From Alphaproteobacteria bacterium AO1-B (GTDB lineage Bacteria; Pseudomonadota; Alphaproteobacteria; Rhizobiales; Stappiaceae), in contig MLAX01000002.1 in assembly GCA_001890945.1 (NCBI GenBank), positions 248,001 to 312,000 on the forward strand: 64,000 bases of DNA, given 5' to 3'. The notes under the pieces were generated by a model. The model was given only the letters and a program-made list of their open reading frames with translations. It made no database searches and was not told the DNA's origin. Of this stretch, positions 45,657-55,147 are shown piece after piece. Both the position numbers and the translations under genes were made by a program. Position 1 is the stretch's first letter, and each line of letters starts with the position of its first letter.

Positions 45657-46304
45657 ATGGCCGAATTCGAACTCTTCATCGGGAACAAGAACTATTCGAC
45701 CTGGTCGTTCCGACCCTGGATCGCGATGCGGCACAAGGGTATTGCGTTCAAGGAAACGCTTGTTCCCTTCGACTTTGAAAACGGCAATCCGAAGTTTCGT
45801 GATTTCTCGCCAAGTATGAAAGTGCCTGTGCTGAAGCACGGTGATCTCACGGTTTGGGATAGCCTGGCGATCCTTGAATATGTTGCCGATTGTGAACCTG
45901 AGACGGGGCTTTGGCCGACGGATCTTAAATCGCGTGCGCACGCACGGGCGGTTTCGGCGGAAATGCATTCAGGTTTTCCGGCTCTGAGAGCCGAATGTCC
46001 GATGAACATGCGCCGCCCGGCTGAAAAGCGGTTCGTCAGCGAGGCCGTCCAGGCGGATGTCGGCCGGATCCTTGAGATTTGGCAAGAGTGTCTTGTGGCC
46101 TCCGGCGGACCGTTTTTATTCGGCGATTTCACGATTGCAGATGCCATGTATGCGCCCGTCGTGAGCCGCTTTGACACATACGGCCTCAGCGATGCGTCTG
46201 TTGCCGCCAAATACTGCCAAACCTTGCGCGGGCTTGACGCCTGGCAGGAATGGGAAGCTGAGGCACTCAAGGAGACGTGGGTCGTCGCCGTGGATGAGGT
46301 TTGA
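45657..46304 (+). CDS. glutathione S-transferase family protein
   Basis: A 215-residue protein. The N-terminal thioredoxin-like domain has NKNYSTWSFRPWIAMRH with the likely catalytic serine. A VPVLKHGDLTVWDSLAILEY segment contains the conserved cis-proline and glutathione-binding turn. The C-terminal helical domain has FLFGDFTIADAMYAPVV. Substrate unknown. It is convergent with a LysR gene ending 6 nt further. Confidence 0.88.
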   Translation: MAEFELFIGNKNYSTWSFRPWIAMRHKGIAFKETLVPFDFENGNPKFRDFSPSMKVPVLKHGDLTVWDSLAILEYVADCEPETGLWPTDLKSRAHARAVSAEMHSGFPALRAECPMNMRRPAEKRFVSEAVQADVGRILEIWQECLVASGGPFLFGDFTIADAMYAPVVSRFDTYGLSDASVAAKYCQTLRGLDAWQEWEAEALKETWVVAVDEV

Positions 46305-46309
46305 CGGGC

Positions 46310-47242
46310 TTATTCCGCCGCAGCCAAATGGGTCGTCGGGTCTGCGAAGGCCTGCTGCTCATCCAGATGAGCTTGAAGGTCCGAGACAAACTGGCGGACT
46401 TTCATCGGAATGAACCGATAAGACGGATAAACCGCGTGGATGGGATGAACACCATAGGACCAATCCGCAAGGATCAGTTCCAGTTCTTCCGTTCCAAAGT
46501 GCGGTGCTGAGAGCCAGGTTACCGCAGTGGAGATGCCCAAGCCTGCGATTGCTGCACGGCGGAGGGCCGCGGAATTGTTGATCACCATTGTTGGCGACAC
46601 AGCAACCTTGGTTGCCTTTCCTGTGGGGCCGACGAGGTCGATGGATCCAGCCTCAGCGATATGCGGATAAAGCAGGAAGTCGTGCGTTTTGAGATCTTCC
46701 GATGTCTCGGGGCGCCCCCTCCGGTTCAGATAGTCTGGTGAGGCGACAAGGCATCGTTTCATGTCGCCGAGCTTCTTGACGATCAACCGGTCGTCACGCA
46801 AATGCCCCATGCGGATGGCGACATCAATCCGTTCCTTTTGCAGATCCACCATGGCGTCCGACAGTTGCACGTCGAACAAGATGTTCGGATAGGCCGCCTT
46901 GAATTTGGTGAGGAAGCCCGCCAACTCCGGCTCGGTGAAGGCATACGGAAGGCTGACGGTGAGGCGTCCACTCATCTGGGCTTCGTTGCTTTGTACCGAC
47001 CGGTCCGCCTCGGAAAGCTTTTCCAGAATGTCACTGGCATAAGCGAAATAGCGTTCCCCCGCCTCGGTCAACGACAAGCGCCGTGTCGTGCGGTTGATCA
47101 GCCGTGTTCCGAGCGTGTCCTCCAGGCTTCGGACTTGTTGGCTGACCGCTGGCTGTGACACGCCCAGGTGCGTTGCGGCCGCGGAAAAGCTGCCCAGTCT
47201 CACCGCGTTCACAAAACTACTGAGTGCGCTCAATTTGTCCAT
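46310..47242 (-). CDS. LysR-family regulator divergent from the metallo-hydrolase
   Basis: A 310-residue LTTR starting MDKLSALSSFVNAVRLGSFS, with HTH LGVSQPAVSQQVRSLEDTLGTRL. The effector domain is of the CrgA/DmlR class. An ATG at 47278 further upstream is possible but less likely. It is divergent from the MBL-fold gene at 47398 and is its probable regulator. Confidence 0.9.
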   Translation of the reverse strand: MDKLSALSSFVNAVRLGSFSAAATHLGVSQPAVSQQVRSLEDTLGTRLINRTTRRLSLTEAGERYFAYASDILEKLSEADRSVQSNEAQMSGRLTVSLPYAFTEPELAGFLTKFKAAYPNILFDVQLSDAMVDLQKERIDVAIRMGHLRDDRLIVKKLGDMKRCLVASPDYLNRRGRPETSEDLKTHDFLLYPHIAEAGSIDLVGPTGKATKVAVSPTMVINNSAALRRAAIAGLGISTAVTWLSAPHFGTEELELILADWSYGVHPIHAVYPSYRFIPMKVRQFVSDLQAHLDEQQAFADPTTHLAAAE

Positions 47243-47397
47243 TTTAGTCTCCTGGAGCCGCCCAAGATGATAATTCATAAGATGAGCTTCTGGTTCTTAT
47301 AAATAATCTCCGGCTTTAAAATCCAGAAGAATAAATCAATTAAAGGGAACGGCCTCTTTAGGGGGGCGGATTGGCAGAACGGTATTGGAGAACAGGT

Positions 47398-48396
47398 ATG
47401 ACCGTTGAAACAATTTCCATGAACCGGCGTGGCTTCTTGGGCGGTGCCATGACCGGCGGTGCTGCACTCGGAGCGGCAAGTGCTTTGAGCCTTATCCCGG
47501 CAACAGCACACGCGGCAGCGCCTTTGGCAGGGTCGCCAATGGCGGGTGCATTGCGGCGCAAGGTTGGTGATTTCGAAGTGACTGCGCTCCTCGACGGTTA
47601 CCTGCAACTGGGTCCAGAACTTTTCGTTGGTTACGAAGAAGAAACTGCGGCGAAACTTCGTGAGGCGGCCTTTATTGAAAGTCAGGCCCTCACAGGACCG
47701 GTGAACGCCTATCTCGTCAACACCGGCGACAAATTGGTGCTGATCGATGCGGGCACATCCGACACATTTGGGCCGACTCTTGGGCATCTTGGTAAGGCCT
47801 TGTCCGCAGCTGGTGTCACACCGGAACAGATTGATGCGGTTCTGATCACCCACATGCACCCGGATCACCTTTTCGGCGTGTTGACGCCGGCGGGCGAGAA
47901 AGCGTTTCCGAATGCAGAATTACTGCTGCCTGAGCTGGATAACGTGTTCTGGTATGATGACGCGGCGATGAATGCAGCGCCTGAACAATTCAAACCGTTC
48001 TTCCTTGGGGCTCGCGCAAGTGCGGATGCCTACAAGTCCACACAGACACTGTTCAACCCGGGCAAGGAAATCCTGCCAGGTATCACTGCGAAGGCCTTGC
48101 CGGGCCACACGCCCGGTCATGTCGGTTTCGTGATCGAAAGCAATGGCGAACAGCTGATCATTGCGGCGGACATCATTCACGCAACGACGTATCAATTCGA
48201 GCATCCGGATTGGGCGATTGCTTTTGATATCGATCCGGCGCAGGCAATTGAAACCCGCAAGAAGTTTTTCGATGAGGTTTCGGCCGACAGGGTGATGTTT
48301 GCCGGAATGCACATCCCGTTCCCGGGATTTGGCTATCTCGCCAAACAAGGCGATGGCTACCGCTTTGTCGCGGCCGACTGGCCTTATACGTTCTAA
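47398..48396 (+). CDS. Tat-exported MBL-fold metallo-hydrolase
   Basis: A 332-residue protein. The N-terminus MNRRGFLGGAMTGG, with a hydrophobic stretch ending TAHAAA, is a Tat-type signal. The beta-lactamase-like fold has LVLIDAGTS near residue 117 and the zinc motif HMHPDH at about residue 151. GHTPGHVG, IAADIIHA and HIPFPGF near the end complete the metal site. It resembles lactonase/AttM-type hydrolases; the substrate is unknown. GGAG lies in the leader. Confidence 0.87.
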   Translation: MTVETISMNRRGFLGGAMTGGAALGAASALSLIPATAHAAAPLAGSPMAGALRRKVGDFEVTALLDGYLQLGPELFVGYEEETAAKLREAAFIESQALTGPVNAYLVNTGDKLVLIDAGTSDTFGPTLGHLGKALSAAGVTPEQIDAVLITHMHPDHLFGVLTPAGEKAFPNAELLLPELDNVFWYDDAAMNAAPEQFKPFFLGARASADAYKSTQTLFNPGKEILPGITAKALPGHTPGHVGFVIESNGEQLIIAADIIHATTYQFEHPDWAIAFDIDPAQAIETRKKFFDEVSADRVMFAGMHIPFPGFGYLAKQGDGYRFVAADWPYTF

Positions 48397-48412
48397 GGGA
48401 CTTCTGAAAGAA

Positions 48413-48439
48413 GTAGGAGCGCTTGGACGGCGCTCCTAC
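48413..48439. terminator. hairpin between MBL-fold gene and moeA
   Basis: GTAGGAGCGC (48413-48422) and GCGCTCCTAC (48430-48439) form a perfect 10 bp stem. The right arm includes the moeA stop codon (48436-48438). Both convergent genes could use it. No T-run follows, so termination is less certain. Confidence 0.5.
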
Positions 48440-49713
48440 ACAACGCCCATTCCGGAGAACGGCAGGAAGGTGACGAGCTCTCCGCGTTTTACAGACGTTG
48501 CGTCTTCCGGGATCTCGATCAGCCCGTCCGCTTCGCGCAGCCCCGTAATGAGGCCAGAGCCGTCACGGTCGAATTTGCGGGCGATCGTCTTGCCGTTTTC
48601 GTCGACCCCAAGGATGCCTCTGTAGAACTCCCGGCGATCCGGTTTCTTCTTTGGAACCTCGAAGTCCGCCGGCGCCTGGAACCGTTGTGGTTCCACAAAA
48701 TCGCCACCACCCAGAACACTGATGACCGGCCGGCCATAGAGCAGAAAACAGACCATCGCCGCGACCGGGTTGCCGGGCAGTCCAAGAAACACGCAGTTTT
48801 CGATCTGGCCGAACATCATAGGCCGTCCCGGCTTGATGGCGAGTTGCCACATGTGCCGTTGGCCAAGCTTTTCCAGCGCGGTCTGCATGTGATCTTCTTC
48901 GCCGCGGCTTGCCCCGCCGGTCGTCAAGATGATGTCAAAGGTCTTTGAGGCTTCAGCCAGAGTGTTTTCGACAAGACCCGCATCGTCCTTCAAGATCCCC
49001 AGATCTTCGATCTCAACCGGCAATCCTGCGGCGAGGCTTTTCAGCAAGTAGTGATTGGAATCGTAGACGTCTCCAACGGTGATCAGATCCCCAGGCCGGC
49101 GCAATTCATCGCCGGTTGAAACGAGCGCAACCTTGAGCTTTCGATAGACCGTGATTTCAGCAAGTCCGGTCGATGCAATTGCCGCAAGGTCTTGAGGCTT
49201 CAGCCGGTGCCCGGAGGTCAATATCTTCGTGCCCTCGGCAACATCTTCCCCGGCCTTCCGGCAATTGGCACCTTTCTTGAGGCCTTGGGGCACGATGACG
49301 AAATCTTCGCCGTCCTGGCTGTGAGTTTCACAGTCTTCCTGCATGGCGACCGTGTCCGCCCCCGGCGGCATGACGGCTCCGGTGAAGATCCGGGCGGCGC
49401 CCCAAGGTGTAAGCATTTCATTGCTGGCATGACCGGCGGCAACACGCTGGCGCAACCGGAAAAAACCACCGGCTTCATCATGGTCCGCAAAGCGGAATGC
49501 ATACCCGTCGACAGCGGAATTGTCGGCGAGCGGAATGTTGCGCGGCGCGGTGATGTCTTCTGCCAGGATCCGGCCGAGCGCTTCGCCCAGGGTAATGGTC
49601 TCCGATAGGGCCACCGGCGCAAGCCGGTCTTTCAGAATAGCCAGGGCTTCAGCGTGTTTCAGCCGGTCCTTGTCGTGCAGAAAGCAGTCGTTCAAAAGCG
49701 GCTTTGCTGTCAT
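48436..49713 (-). CDS. moeA: molybdopterin molybdotransferase
   Basis: Inserts molybdate into adenylated molybdopterin. The 425-residue protein has NIPLADNSAVDGYAF near residue 59, GAARIFTGAVMPPGAD and the TTGGASRGEEDHM active region. The GLPGNPVAAMVCF segment follows. The ATG overlaps the mobB stop. It is the last gene of an fdhD-mobA-mobB-moeA run. Confidence 0.94.
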   Translation of the reverse strand: MTAKPLLNDCFLHDKDRLKHAEALAILKDRLAPVALSETITLGEALGRILAEDITAPRNIPLADNSAVDGYAFRFADHDEAGGFFRLRQRVAAGHASNEMLTPWGAARIFTGAVMPPGADTVAMQEDCETHSQDGEDFVIVPQGLKKGANCRKAGEDVAEGTKILTSGHRLKPQDLAAIASTGLAEITVYRKLKVALVSTGDELRRPGDLITVGDVYDSNHYLLKSLAAGLPVEIEDLGILKDDAGLVENTLAEASKTFDIILTTGGASRGEEDHMQTALEKLGQRHMWQLAIKPGRPMMFGQIENCVFLGLPGNPVAAMVCFLLYGRPVISVLGGGDFVEPQRFQAPADFEVPKKKPDRREFYRGILGVDENGKTIARKFDRDGSGLITGLREADGLIEIPEDATSVKRGELVTFLPFSGMGVV

Positions 49714-50231
49714 GACTGGACACTCTGCAGGCTGAGGTGGCTGGTTATGAAGTCAGCAAGACCTGAGATGTCGTTAAGATCATAAACAGGCAGTGTTTCG
49801 TCAGGAATTGCATGATCAGCGGCAACAGCCAAAATGTTTGGGTCGTCCGGTGACAAAGGTCCTTTGCTGGCCGATTCGATGCGTCTGGCTTCAATCTTCG
49901 GATGGTTTTCCCGCTTATACCCTTCGATCAGGATCAAGTCGCAGGGCGCCAATCGTGGGAGGATAGCTGAAAGCGGTGGCTCTTCTTCCTCGCGCAGCTC
50001 GTGCATCAAGGCCCAACGGCGGCCGGACACAAGAGCGACTTCAACGGCACCTGCCTCCCGGTGCCGGTAACTGTCGGCGCCTGGCCGATCGATATCGAAG
50101 TTGTGGTGGGCGTGTTTGACTGTCGAGACCTTAAGGCCACGTGAGGTGAACTCCGCCACCAGCCGGGTCACCAATTGCGTCTTGCCGGAGTTCTTCCAGC
50201 CAGTAATTCCGAAGACAGGCGTTGATATCAT
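49710..50231 (-). CDS. mobB: molybdopterin-guanine dinucleotide biosynthesis protein B
   Basis: A 173-residue GTP-binding protein. Walker A is GWKNSGKTQL, and VKHAHHNFDIDRPGADSYRH and LILIEGYKRENHPKIE are family-specific. It supports MobA in making the guanine dinucleotide form of the cofactor. It overlaps both neighbours by 4 bp. Confidence 0.93.
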   Translation of the reverse strand: MISTPVFGITGWKNSGKTQLVTRLVAEFTSRGLKVSTVKHAHHNFDIDRPGADSYRHREAGAVEVALVSGRRWALMHELREEEEPPLSAILPRLAPCDLILIEGYKRENHPKIEARRIESASKGPLSPDDPNILAVAADHAIPDETLPVYDLNDISGLADFITSHLSLQSVQS

Positions 50232-50881
50232 GAGGACAAAAGGCTCGCCGCGTTGCGGGCCGTCTCAAGATCATCCGGCCGGTTGGCATTGAAAAACGGA
50301 TCGAGGCCGGTCGCCTGATCCAACTCGAAGCCGACTTCGATGCTGTCATGCCGGTCGACAAAGGCCAGTACCTTGCCGCTTTGTCCCGTCGACAGCCAGT
50401 CGTGCAGATCGTTATAGAGCGCGACCGGCCAAAGACCAAAGACCGGGTGGAGTTTGTCAGACGAACTGGCGAGCGCGATCACCGGTTTGTCGCCAGGAGC
50501 CGCTTCCAGGAAACGATCAACAAGGTTGGATGGATAGAACGGTGTATCACCGGCGACTGACACGACATGACTGACGTGAGGCAGATTGCGCCGTGCGTGA
50601 TCAAGTCCTGCGAGAACACCGGCAAGAGGGCCCGCAAAGCCGCCGATTGGGTCAGGCTCTACCGGAAGCTGGAACTGGGCAAACCGCTCTGGATCGCCAT
50701 TTGCATTCAGAACGATCTGCGAGACCTGCGGGTTGAGCCGGTCCAGAATGATCTCCAGCATCGATTTCCCGTTGAGATCAATCAGCGTCTTGTCGCCGCC
50801 GCCCATCCGGCGCGATTGCCCGCCCGCGAGCACACAGCCGAGGACACGGTCTTTGGAGATCCGAGCATTTGCCGGGGTCAT
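50228..50881 (-). CDS. mobA: molybdenum cofactor guanylyltransferase
   Basis: Adds GMP to Mo-molybdopterin. The 217-residue protein begins near CVLAGGQSRRMGGGDKTLI, the GTP-binding loop, and has VVSVAGDTPFYPSNLVDRF and the Asp-rich pocket that follows. It overlaps mobB and fdhD by ATGA. Confidence 0.93.
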   Translation of the reverse strand: MTPANARISKDRVLGCVLAGGQSRRMGGGDKTLIDLNGKSMLEIILDRLNPQVSQIVLNANGDPERFAQFQLPVEPDPIGGFAGPLAGVLAGLDHARRNLPHVSHVVSVAGDTPFYPSNLVDRFLEAAPGDKPVIALASSSDKLHPVFGLWPVALYNDLHDWLSTGQSGKVLAFVDRHDSIEVGFELDQATGLDPFFNANRPDDLETARNAASLLSS

Positions 50882-51762
50882 TCCGCTTTTTCACTCCCTT
50901 TCCGTCCGGAACCACGGGGTTCGTCGTCCGCAAGCGCGGGATCCATATCAAAGTCAATTCGTTCAGAGCCGGACAGCACGACGAATCTCTTGCCCCGCGC
51001 CCGGCCAATCAAAGTCAAACCGGCTTGCTGGGCAAGTTCCACGCCCCAAGCGGTAAAGCCGGAGCGCGACACGAGAATCGGAATCCCCATCATGACAGTC
51101 TTGATCACCATTTCGGATGTCAGACGTCCTGTTGTGTAGAAGATCTTGTCGTCTGCTGGGATCTTGTTCAGCTCCATCCAGCCGGCGATCTTGTCTACAG
51201 CGTTATGGCGGCCGACATCCTCCATGTAGACCAGCGGCTGGTCATGACGGCACAACACGCAGCCGTGGATCGCACCAGCTTCCAGATAAAGCGACGGTGT
51301 TGTGTTGATCGCCTTGGTGAGCGCATAGAGCCAGGATGTTTTCAGCCGAGCGTCTTTTGGAAGGTCGATGGTTTCAAAGCCCTCCATGACATCACCGAAA
51401 ACGGTGCCTTGTGCACAGCCGGAGGTCCGGACCTTCTTCTTCATCTTGTCTTCGAAGTTGGTCTCGCGCTCTGTGCGAACGATAACCACTTCGAGATCAT
51501 CATCGTATTCGATCCCGGTGATGACATCGTCGGGTGCCAGCATGTTCTGGTTTTTGAGATAGCCGACGGCAAGCAGGTCCGGATGATCACCGATGGTCAT
51601 CATCGTGACCACTTCCTGGGAATTCAGAAACAAGGTGAGAGGTTTTTCGGTGACCACTCTTGTGTCGACCTCGGCACCGGTATGGTCGACCCCGGTCACG
51701 GTGGTCGAAAGGGCGGGATTGAAAGGGTCGGGTTGCAGTATGTAGGGCGCCGTCACAGGCAC
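50878..51762 (-). CDS. fdhD: formate dehydrogenase accessory sulfurtransferase
   Basis: Delivers sulfur from IscS to the cofactor of formate dehydrogenase. The protein has VTMMTIGDHPDLLAVGYL, the cysteine loop TSGCAQGTVFG and the VYMEDVGRHNAVDK signature. The second cysteine of the CxxC pair seen in the E. coli protein is glycine here; the first is kept. A GTG at 51762 with GGAG upstream is the preferred start; a further GTG at 51822 is possible. No formate dehydrogenase gene is in the window. Confidence 0.88.
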   Translation of the reverse strand: MPVTAPYILQPDPFNPALSTTVTGVDHTGAEVDTRVVTEKPLTLFLNSQEVVTMMTIGDHPDLLAVGYLKNQNMLAPDDVITGIEYDDDLEVVIVRTERETNFEDKMKKKVRTSGCAQGTVFGDVMEGFETIDLPKDARLKTSWLYALTKAINTTPSLYLEAGAIHGCVLCRHDQPLVYMEDVGRHNAVDKIAGWMELNKIPADDKIFYTTGRLTSEMVIKTVMMGIPILVSRSGFTAWGVELAQQAGLTLIGRARGKRFVVLSGSERIDFDMDPALADDEPRGSGRKGSEKAE

Positions 51763-51822
51763 AGAACTCCAAAGTTGTTTCGTCTGGAAGACTATGGGAG
51801 CCAAAGGGGGAAGGGCAAGCAC

Positions 51823-52992
51823 TTAAGTCTGTTTTCGAAAGCGCATAAGTGCCATGAACACTCCACCTGCAAGAAGTCCCCAAAAGGCGCCGGACACTCC
51901 GAAGAAGCTGACGCCGGAGGCCGTGATTGCAAAGGTGATGATCGCGCTGTCCCGCGTTTCGGCCTCTTTGGTCGCTTCACCGATTGAAAACGCAAGCGCG
52001 CCAAGCAAGGCAAGACCTGCTACAGCTTCAATCAAGATGCCAGGTGTTGCGGCCACGAAAGCCATAACCAAACCGGCGAAGAGACCGAACAGGATATAGA
52101 TCACACCGGCAAACACGGCCGCCCAATAGCGGGCGGCTGGATCCTTATGCGCATCTTCACCGGCGCACATGGCGGCCGTGATTGCGGCAAGGTTTACGGC
52201 GTGCCCGCCGAACGGGGCCGATACCAAGCTGAAGACACCGGACAGTGTAAACAAAGAGCTGCTGTTCGGTTGGTACCCAAAGGCTCTCAAGACCGCGATG
52301 CCCGGTATGTTCTGAGACGCCATCGTCACGATGAAAAGCGGCAGTGCAATGCTGACCAAAGCCTCGAAAGTGAACACGGGCAGAATAACAAGCGGTTGGC
52401 TGATGAGAGGTGTTTCACCAAGAGAAAGCGACCCACCGGTCAAAAACGCAATGCCGAAGGTGACGACCATGGCCAGCGGGACGGCGTAGAGCCTGGCGAA
52501 ACGGACAGCGATTGCCCAGGTCAGGATCACCGCCAATGCATAGACCGGCATTTCACCAACCGCCCGCACCGGAGCAAGACACAGCCCGAAAAGAACGCCC
52601 GCCAGCATGGCATTTGCAAGTGGACTTGGGATCGCTGCAACGGCGCGCCCAAAAGGACGGATCAGGCCTGCCAGAATGATCAGGACTGCGCAAACAATAA
52701 ACGCACCAACCGCCGCCGCGAAACCGCCGTCGACTGCGCCGGCGGATGCAAGCAAGGCTGCACCGGGCGTCGACCAGGCAATGCTGACCGGGATTTTTGT
52801 CCAGAGCGATGCGACGACAGCGCAAAGGCCCATGGAGATGGACAGGGCCATCAAGCCACTTGTTGCCTCAGCGGGCGTGGCTCCGGTGGCATTCAGCCCC
52901 TGGATGACGATGGCGAAGGAACTGGCAAAGCCGACAATTGCGGCGAGCAGTCCGGCAGAAAAGGACTGGAAGGACGGGGGTGCGGCGGACAT
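51823..52992 (-). CDS. BenE-family benzoate/H+ symporter-like transporter
   Basis: A 389-residue membrane protein with about twelve spans, starting MSAAPPSFQSFSAGLLAAI. The BenE pattern includes FASSFAIVIQGLNATGATPA, ISMGLCAVV and NIPGIAVLRAFGYQ, plus SAPFGGHAVNLAAITAA. The substrate is likely an aromatic acid or another organic anion, not proven. A further in-frame ATG lies 30 bases upstream. It is upstream of fdhD on the same strand. Confidence 0.85.
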   Translation of the reverse strand: MSAAPPSFQSFSAGLLAAIVGFASSFAIVIQGLNATGATPAEATSGLMALSISMGLCAVVASLWTKIPVSIAWSTPGAALLASAGAVDGGFAAAVGAFIVCAVLIILAGLIRPFGRAVAAIPSPLANAMLAGVLFGLCLAPVRAVGEMPVYALAVILTWAIAVRFARLYAVPLAMVVTFGIAFLTGGSLSLGETPLISQPLVILPVFTFEALVSIALPLFIVTMASQNIPGIAVLRAFGYQPNSSSLFTLSGVFSLVSAPFGGHAVNLAAITAAMCAGEDAHKDPAARYWAAVFAGVIYILFGLFAGLVMAFVAATPGILIEAVAGLALLGALAFSIGEATKEAETRDSAIITFAITASGVSFFGVSGAFWGLLAGGVFMALMRFRKQT

Positions 52993-53098
52993 GAAAATGT
53001 GATTCCAAGGAAAGGGAACCACACCCTAGTCCGCACGGAGCGGAGATGGCCAGATCAGTTCAGCCGCAAACCGTTCTCTTTGGAGTTCGGGTCGGGGC

Positions 53099-53557
53099 TC
53101 AGATCATCAACATGTCGTTGGTCATCCGGCCTTCGCGCAGTTCTTTGGCGAAGTGGCTTAACGCCAGATAAGCCTCATCGCGGGTGACTTCACCCGGATG
53201 ATCAAGGAGTGGGCGGAGTTCTGAATGCCGGGATGCAGCAATGCCGTCCGTCAGATCGCGGAAGAACATCAGCGAGTTTGGAAACAACCGGTAATCGGCC
53301 GGCTCGTGAATGATGCCTTCAATGTCGTGGAGGCGTGGATCGTTCATGACACAGTACACGGTGTCGAGCACCGGCCCGGTGTAACCTTCGAGGACCTGAA
53401 TGATGTGCTGATCGACAAGAAGCAAAGCCCCGGTCACACCTGCACGACGGTTGATGCGCCGAATGCGCAGCAGCGTTTTGTCGATTTCATCCGGTAGGGG
53501 CAAGCGCATGTTGTCCCATTTGATCTTGCTGCGGTAGCAGGCCCGGTAGAGTTCCAT
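53099..53557 (-). CDS. stand-alone BLUF-domain blue-light sensor
   Basis: A 152-residue protein from the ATG at 53557 (a TTG 18 bases upstream is possible). Tyr8 in ACYRSKI, Asn36 in RRINRRAGVTGALL and Gln54 in HIIQVLEGYTG match the flavin-photocycle residues of BLUF proteins. A C-terminal helical cap of about 50 residues follows; no output domain is fused. It likely acts by binding a partner. It is separate from benE by about 100 bp. Confidence 0.87.
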   Translation of the reverse strand: MELYRACYRSKIKWDNMRLPLPDEIDKTLLRIRRINRRAGVTGALLLVDQHIIQVLEGYTGPVLDTVYCVMNDPRLHDIEGIIHEPADYRLFPNSLMFFRDLTDGIAASRHSELRPLLDHPGEVTRDEAYLALSHFAKELREGRMTNDMLMI

Positions 53558-53765
53558 TGCTCGTGTCCCATCCAATCCCCGATAAGACCAGCCTGCGCTT
53601 CAATTCCTCACATTTGCTTAAAATTTGAATCAAATTGGAAGAAGAGGACCGGTTTTCGAAAGGTCCTCTCTTTGGTCTGCTGATTCCGGTGCTGCGGTCT
53701 TAAAAGATCAGCAGCAAGAAACCTGTGCACAAATACATTGGCTGATCTTCTTGTGTGCAAGCGGC

Positions 53766-54356
53766 TCAGATGTCTCGCGACAGCTTGAACATTAGGCCGT
53801 TCTTAACTGCTGGCCATTCGTGTGGAAGAATCGAATAGACCGCCGTATCCCTCAACGCACCATCTGCGGATCTTTGGTGGGACCGCAGGACGCCATCAAG
53901 CCGCGCACCAAGCCGCTCGATTGCTGTTCGGCTCTGCCGGTTCAGGAAGTGGGTCCGGAACTCCACCGCTATACAGTCCAGCTCTTCAAATGCGTGCGTG
54001 AGCAGCATCAGCTTGCACTCTGTGTTGAGACCGGTGCGCTGAACAGACTTGCGATACCAGGTGGAGCCGATTTCGACCCTTTTGTAAACAGGATCGACGT
54101 TCATGTATGTCGTCATGCCGACCGCCTTGCCATCCGGTGTGAGAACCGCAAAGGGTAACATCGAGCTGGCCTCCTGCAGTCCCAGGCGCCGCTCGATTTC
54201 TGCCCGAACGTCTTCAGGCTTCGGAATGCTCGTATACCAGGCCTTCCATAAACCTCCTTCGGCCGAAGCTTCCGAAAGATCATCGGCGTGCTCAAGGCTG
54301 AGAGGAATGAGGGAGACATGTGTACCGATCAAGGTAATGGGTGAGGGCCAGGACAT
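53766..54356 (-). CDS. GNAT-family N-acetyltransferase (RimJ/RimL type)
   Basis: A 196-residue protein from the ATG at 54356; a longer frame starts at 54422 but would run over the SDR stop. It has the GNAT core with VGMTTYMNVDPVYKRVEIGS near residue 80 and WYRKSVQRTGLNTECKLMLL, the acetyl-CoA pyrophosphate loop region. Substrate unknown. Confidence 0.83.
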   Translation of the reverse strand: MSWPSPITLIGTHVSLIPLSLEHADDLSEASAEGGLWKAWYTSIPKPEDVRAEIERRLGLQEASSMLPFAVLTPDGKAVGMTTYMNVDPVYKRVEIGSTWYRKSVQRTGLNTECKLMLLTHAFEELDCIAVEFRTHFLNRQSRTAIERLGARLDGVLRSHQRSADGALRDTAVYSILPHEWPAVKNGLMFKLSRDI

Positions 54357-54394
54357 CGAATGATCCGCTAGTTTGTTGGTGCGTTGGTTGTCTA

Positions 54395-55075
54395 TCAGAA
54401 GGGCCGTTCTTCGCCGCTCCATTTGAAGAACTTGCCGGTGTCCTTCAATGTGAGGTTCTCGCTCAGCGTCAGAATGCCAGTAGCGACATCGGCGGGGCAG
54501 TTATCAGCCTCCGGTCCGCCCATGTCGGTGCGGACCCAGCCGGGATCGATCAAGGCAACTGGAACCCCTTCGTTTTCGAGCTCTGTTGCCAGACCTTGCA
54601 TCACCTTGTTCACAGCCGCCTTGGATGCGCGATAGGCAATACGGTCGGACTTGCGATAGCCCATCCAGGACATCTGGCTGGAGACCGTGATGATCGTCCC
54701 GGGTTTGTCTTTTAAGATGTGAGGCAGAAAGGACTGGCTGACAGCAAGGGGCCCAAGCGTGTTGATTGCCAGCGTTTCGTGAAAGCCGTCATAGTCCATA
54801 TCGAGAGGACTTTGCCGGTCGGGTCCGATAATGCCTGCGTTGTTGATCAAAACGTCGATTGGCGCGTCGAGCGCTTTGGCAGCTGCTTCCACGGCCTTGT
54901 GATCGGTGACGTCAAACACAAGAGGCGAGACTTTGCCGTCAAAGGCTTCAGAGACTTCGTGGGTGGCCTCCGCTGACCTGACAGACCCATAAACAGTCCA
55001 GCCCTTGGCAAGAGCGGCGGTGACGAGTTCGCGGCCAATTCCGCGATTGATGGCGGTAATCAGACAGGTGGTCAT
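54395..55075 (-). CDS. short-chain dehydrogenase/reductase
   Basis: A 226-residue Rossmann enzyme. The N-terminal cofactor motif is TAINRGIGRELVTAAL (the usual G-x3-G-x-G with the first glycine replaced by Ala/Asn). DVTDHKAVEAA, the NNAG motif (LINNAGII) and the catalytic YRASKAAVN with Tyr and Lys follow. It belongs to the classic SDRs; the substrate is unknown. It is divergent from mrp with several palindromes between them. Confidence 0.87.
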   Translation of the reverse strand: MTTCLITAINRGIGRELVTAALAKGWTVYGSVRSAEATHEVSEAFDGKVSPLVFDVTDHKAVEAAAKALDAPIDVLINNAGIIGPDRQSPLDMDYDGFHETLAINTLGPLAVSQSFLPHILKDKPGTIITVSSQMSWMGYRKSDRIAYRASKAAVNKVMQGLATELENEGVPVALIDPGWVRTDMGGPEADNCPADVATGILTLSENLTLKDTGKFFKWSGEERPF

Positions 55076-55147
55076 ATGTTTTCTCGAAAGGTGGTTGTTC
55101 AGGCGACAGGGCCGAAACTATCCGGGCTGCCTGGGGAGGGGCAAGGA

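Noticed and set aside
50869-51987. A 372-codon plus-strand frame over fdhD
   Set aside because: No domain; it covers fdhD and runs into the benE-like gene, both of which are well supported.
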